Under the pieces are notes generated by a model that saw only the letters and a list, made by a program, of their open reading frames with translations, did no database searches and was not told the origin of the DNA. The position numbers were made by a program, and so were the translations under genes. From positions 1-17,486 of the forward strand of contig CADWAF010004715.1 in the NCBI GenBank assembly GCA_902984215.1: DNA of 17,486 bases. The letters are read 5' to 3'. Positions 16,016-17,486 of this stretch are shown piece by piece (within the stretch, counting starts at the first letter, position 1; each line of letters starts with the position of its first letter). The stretch is from Willaertia magna. Lineage: Eukaryota > Heterolobosea > Eutetramitea > Acrasida > Naegleriidae.

Positions 16016-17449
16016 ATGTCTAAAGCCACAAAAGATCTTGATGCTGAATTAGCAGACTTTGATGAAGAGGAAACTATTAATAAAGCAGTTGATAAAAAAA
16101 CTACTTCTGCAGTTGAAAGAAAAGGTTATTCCTCAGTAAATAGTTCTGGATTTAAAGACTTTTTATTAAAACCAGAAATATTAAGGGCTATCGTAGATTG
16201 TGGTTTCGAACATCCAAGTGAAGGTTCGTATTTGATAGAAACAAACATCAATGATAAAATTAACATCTAATTTAATAGTTCAACATGATTGTATTCCTCA
16301 AGCAATTCTTGGTAATGATATTTTATGTCAAGCCAAATCTGGTATGGGTAAAACTGCTGTATTCGTAATTAGTGTTCTTCAACAACTTGAAATTGATATA
16401 AATGATGAACCTCAAACTAAGTGTGTTATTTTATGTCATACAAGAGAATTAGCATTCCAAATTTGTAATGAATTTGCTAGATTTTCTAAATATTTACCTG
16501 AGCTTAAAGTTAAAGTATTTTATGGAGGTATTGCTCCAAATATTCATATCCAACAATTAAAGAATGAAACTCCGCATATTGTTGTTGGTACTCCTGGAAG
16601 AATTGCTCAATTAACTAGAGATGGTTTATTAAAGTTAGGCCATGTTAAACATTTCATTATTGATGAATGTGATAAAGTTTTGGAATCTTTAGAAATGAGA
16701 ACTCATGTTCAAGAGGTAAGATTACAGTTTTATTTTTTTTTATTAATTTGTTGTAGATTTTTAAGAAAACACCAAAAAGTAAACAAGTAATGATGTTTAG
16801 TGCAACTTTATCTGATGAAACACGTTCTACTGCCAAGAAATTTATGAGTTCAGATTCATTAGTAGAAATTCATGTAGATAATCAATCACAACTTACTCTC
16901 CATGGTTTACAACAATATTATGTTAAATTAAAGGAAGAAGAAAAGAATAAGAAATTATTAGCTATTTTAGATGCATTAGAATACAATCAATTAGTTATAT
17001 TCGTAAGAACTAAGTATAGAACAGAAAAATTAGAAGAATTATTAAGTAAAGTTGGTTATAATAATTTATGTTCAACAATGCACTCTTCTATGACACAAGA
17101 AGAAAGAATTAAGAAGTATACTGAATTTAAAGAATACAAAAAGAGAATTATGATTAGTACTGATTTACTAGGACGTGGTATTGATATTCAACGTGTAAAC
17201 ATTGTAATTAATTATGATATGCCTGATGATGCAGATACTTATTTACATAGAGTTGGTAGAGCAGGTAGATTTGGAACAAAAGGTTTAGCTATTTCATTCA
17301 TTTCATCTGATATGCCTGATACATTTGGTGGTCAATTCAAGAGAACTGTTACTGATGAACAAGTATTAGAAGAAATTCAAAAACGTTTTGAAGTTAAAAT
17401 CAAGGAAATGCCAGCACAAATTGATGTTGGTACCTATATGACTTCATAA
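16016..17449 (+). CDS. SUB2: DECD-box RNA helicase, UAP56/Sub2 (DDX39) family
   Basis: Three exons (16016-16223, 16279-16715, 16757-17449) give 445 residues, close to the usual length of about 430. Exon 1 carries the acidic N-terminus and [12 protein letters not shown] with the aromatic Q-motif region GFEHPSE. Splicing yields [10 protein letters not shown]. Helicase motifs are I AKSGMGKT (88-95), Ia HTRELA (123-128), Ib TPGR (174-177), II DECD (198-201), III SAT (230-232), V RGID (355-358) and [10 protein letters not shown] (379-386). DECD instead of DEAD, with [13 protein letters not shown] text after motif IV, identifies the UAP56/Sub2 group. This group acts in spliceosome assembly and, with TREX, in mRNA export from the nucleus. 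All catalytic motifs are intact. A short intron with an unusual donor interrupts the Q-motif region. A few dozen bases of AT-rich 3' flank remain to the window end. Confidence 0.95.
16224..16278 (+). other. Intron 1, 55 nt, with unusual GTTCGT donor, in the Sub2-like gene
   Basis: Donor GTTCGT at 16224, acceptor AATAG ending 16278, phase 1. The join [15 protein letters not shown] matches the strongly conserved UAP56 sequence, so the placement is secure despite the non-consensus donor. Retention leads to an in-frame TAA at 16268-16270. Confidence 0.85.
16716..16756 (+). other. Intron 2, 41 nt, in the Sub2-like gene
   Basis: Donor GTAAGA at 16716, T-rich tract, acceptor TTGTAG ending 16756, phase 0. 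Removal joins HVQE to IFKKTP as in UAP56 proteins. Retention shifts the frame into a stop early in exon 3. Confidence 0.88.
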
Positions 17450-17486
17450 AATTAATTTTCGTTCTAATTAAATGAAATTTGTCGTT

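Noticed and set aside
17472..17486. ATG near the window end that could begin another gene
   Set aside because: Only five codons are visible, too few to support a call.
1..17486. Mobile element, defence system, CRISPR array or horizontally acquired island
   Set aside because: No transposase, terminal repeats, spaced direct repeats or toxin-like modules are visible; the genes look like ordinary nuclear genes of a compact protist genome.

Overview
The window is a gene-dense stretch of nuclear DNA from an AT-rich unicellular eukaryote. The evidence is eight very short GT-AG introns (40-55 nt), starts mostly preceded by A-runs, standard stop codons, and a spliceosome/export-type DECD helicase of the UAP56/Sub2 class. 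Several proteins also have mitochondrial-type N-termini. Gene density, small introns and overall look fit a heterolobosean amoeba (Naegleria/Willaertia-like). That placement is inference only and rests on no single diagnostic gene.

Layout. 1-1034 (+): C-terminal end of an ABCB-type ABC transporter, with its 5' part outside the window. 1091-2033 (+): three-exon RhlG-like short-chain dehydrogenase/reductase. 2224-4299 (+): an unusual protein joining an F-box to about eight transmembrane segments. 4325-6175 (+): protein with a degenerate staphylococcal-nuclease-like (SNase) domain at its C-terminus. 6255-7439 (+): D123/CDC123-family ATP-grasp-like protein. 7476-7970 (-): a 136-residue membrane/coiled-coil protein that only appears after removing two introns around a 20-nt micro-exon. 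8080-10020 (+): PUF-like repeat protein with a mitochondrial-type presequence. 10034-10867 (+): unrecognised membrane protein. 10913-13456 (-): large unrecognised, probably mitochondrial protein with a Q-rich duplicated region. 13836-15044 (+): two-exon zinc-free MDR/quinone-oxidoreductase-like enzyme. 15058-15927 (-): endonuclease/exonuclease/phosphatase-fold hydrolase. 16016-17449 (+): UAP56/Sub2 helicase in three exons.

Organisation. Genes alternate strand and are packed tightly. Same-strand neighbours can be 13 or 25 bp apart, and convergent pairs are separated by 13, 36 and 45 bp, so untranslated regions must overlap neighbouring genes. The only gap above 300 bp is the divergent promoter region at 13457-13835.

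There is no operon-like pathway logic. The closest thing to a functional theme is that three or four consecutive genes (7476-13456) encode candidate mitochondrial or membrane proteins, including an RNA-binding repeat protein. I do not see a defence system, mobile element, CRISPR array, rRNA or tRNA. The most distinctive items are the F-box/multi-spanning fusion, the mitochondrial-type PUF-like protein, the micro-exon gene, and a strong intergenic inverted repeat at 2108-2161.
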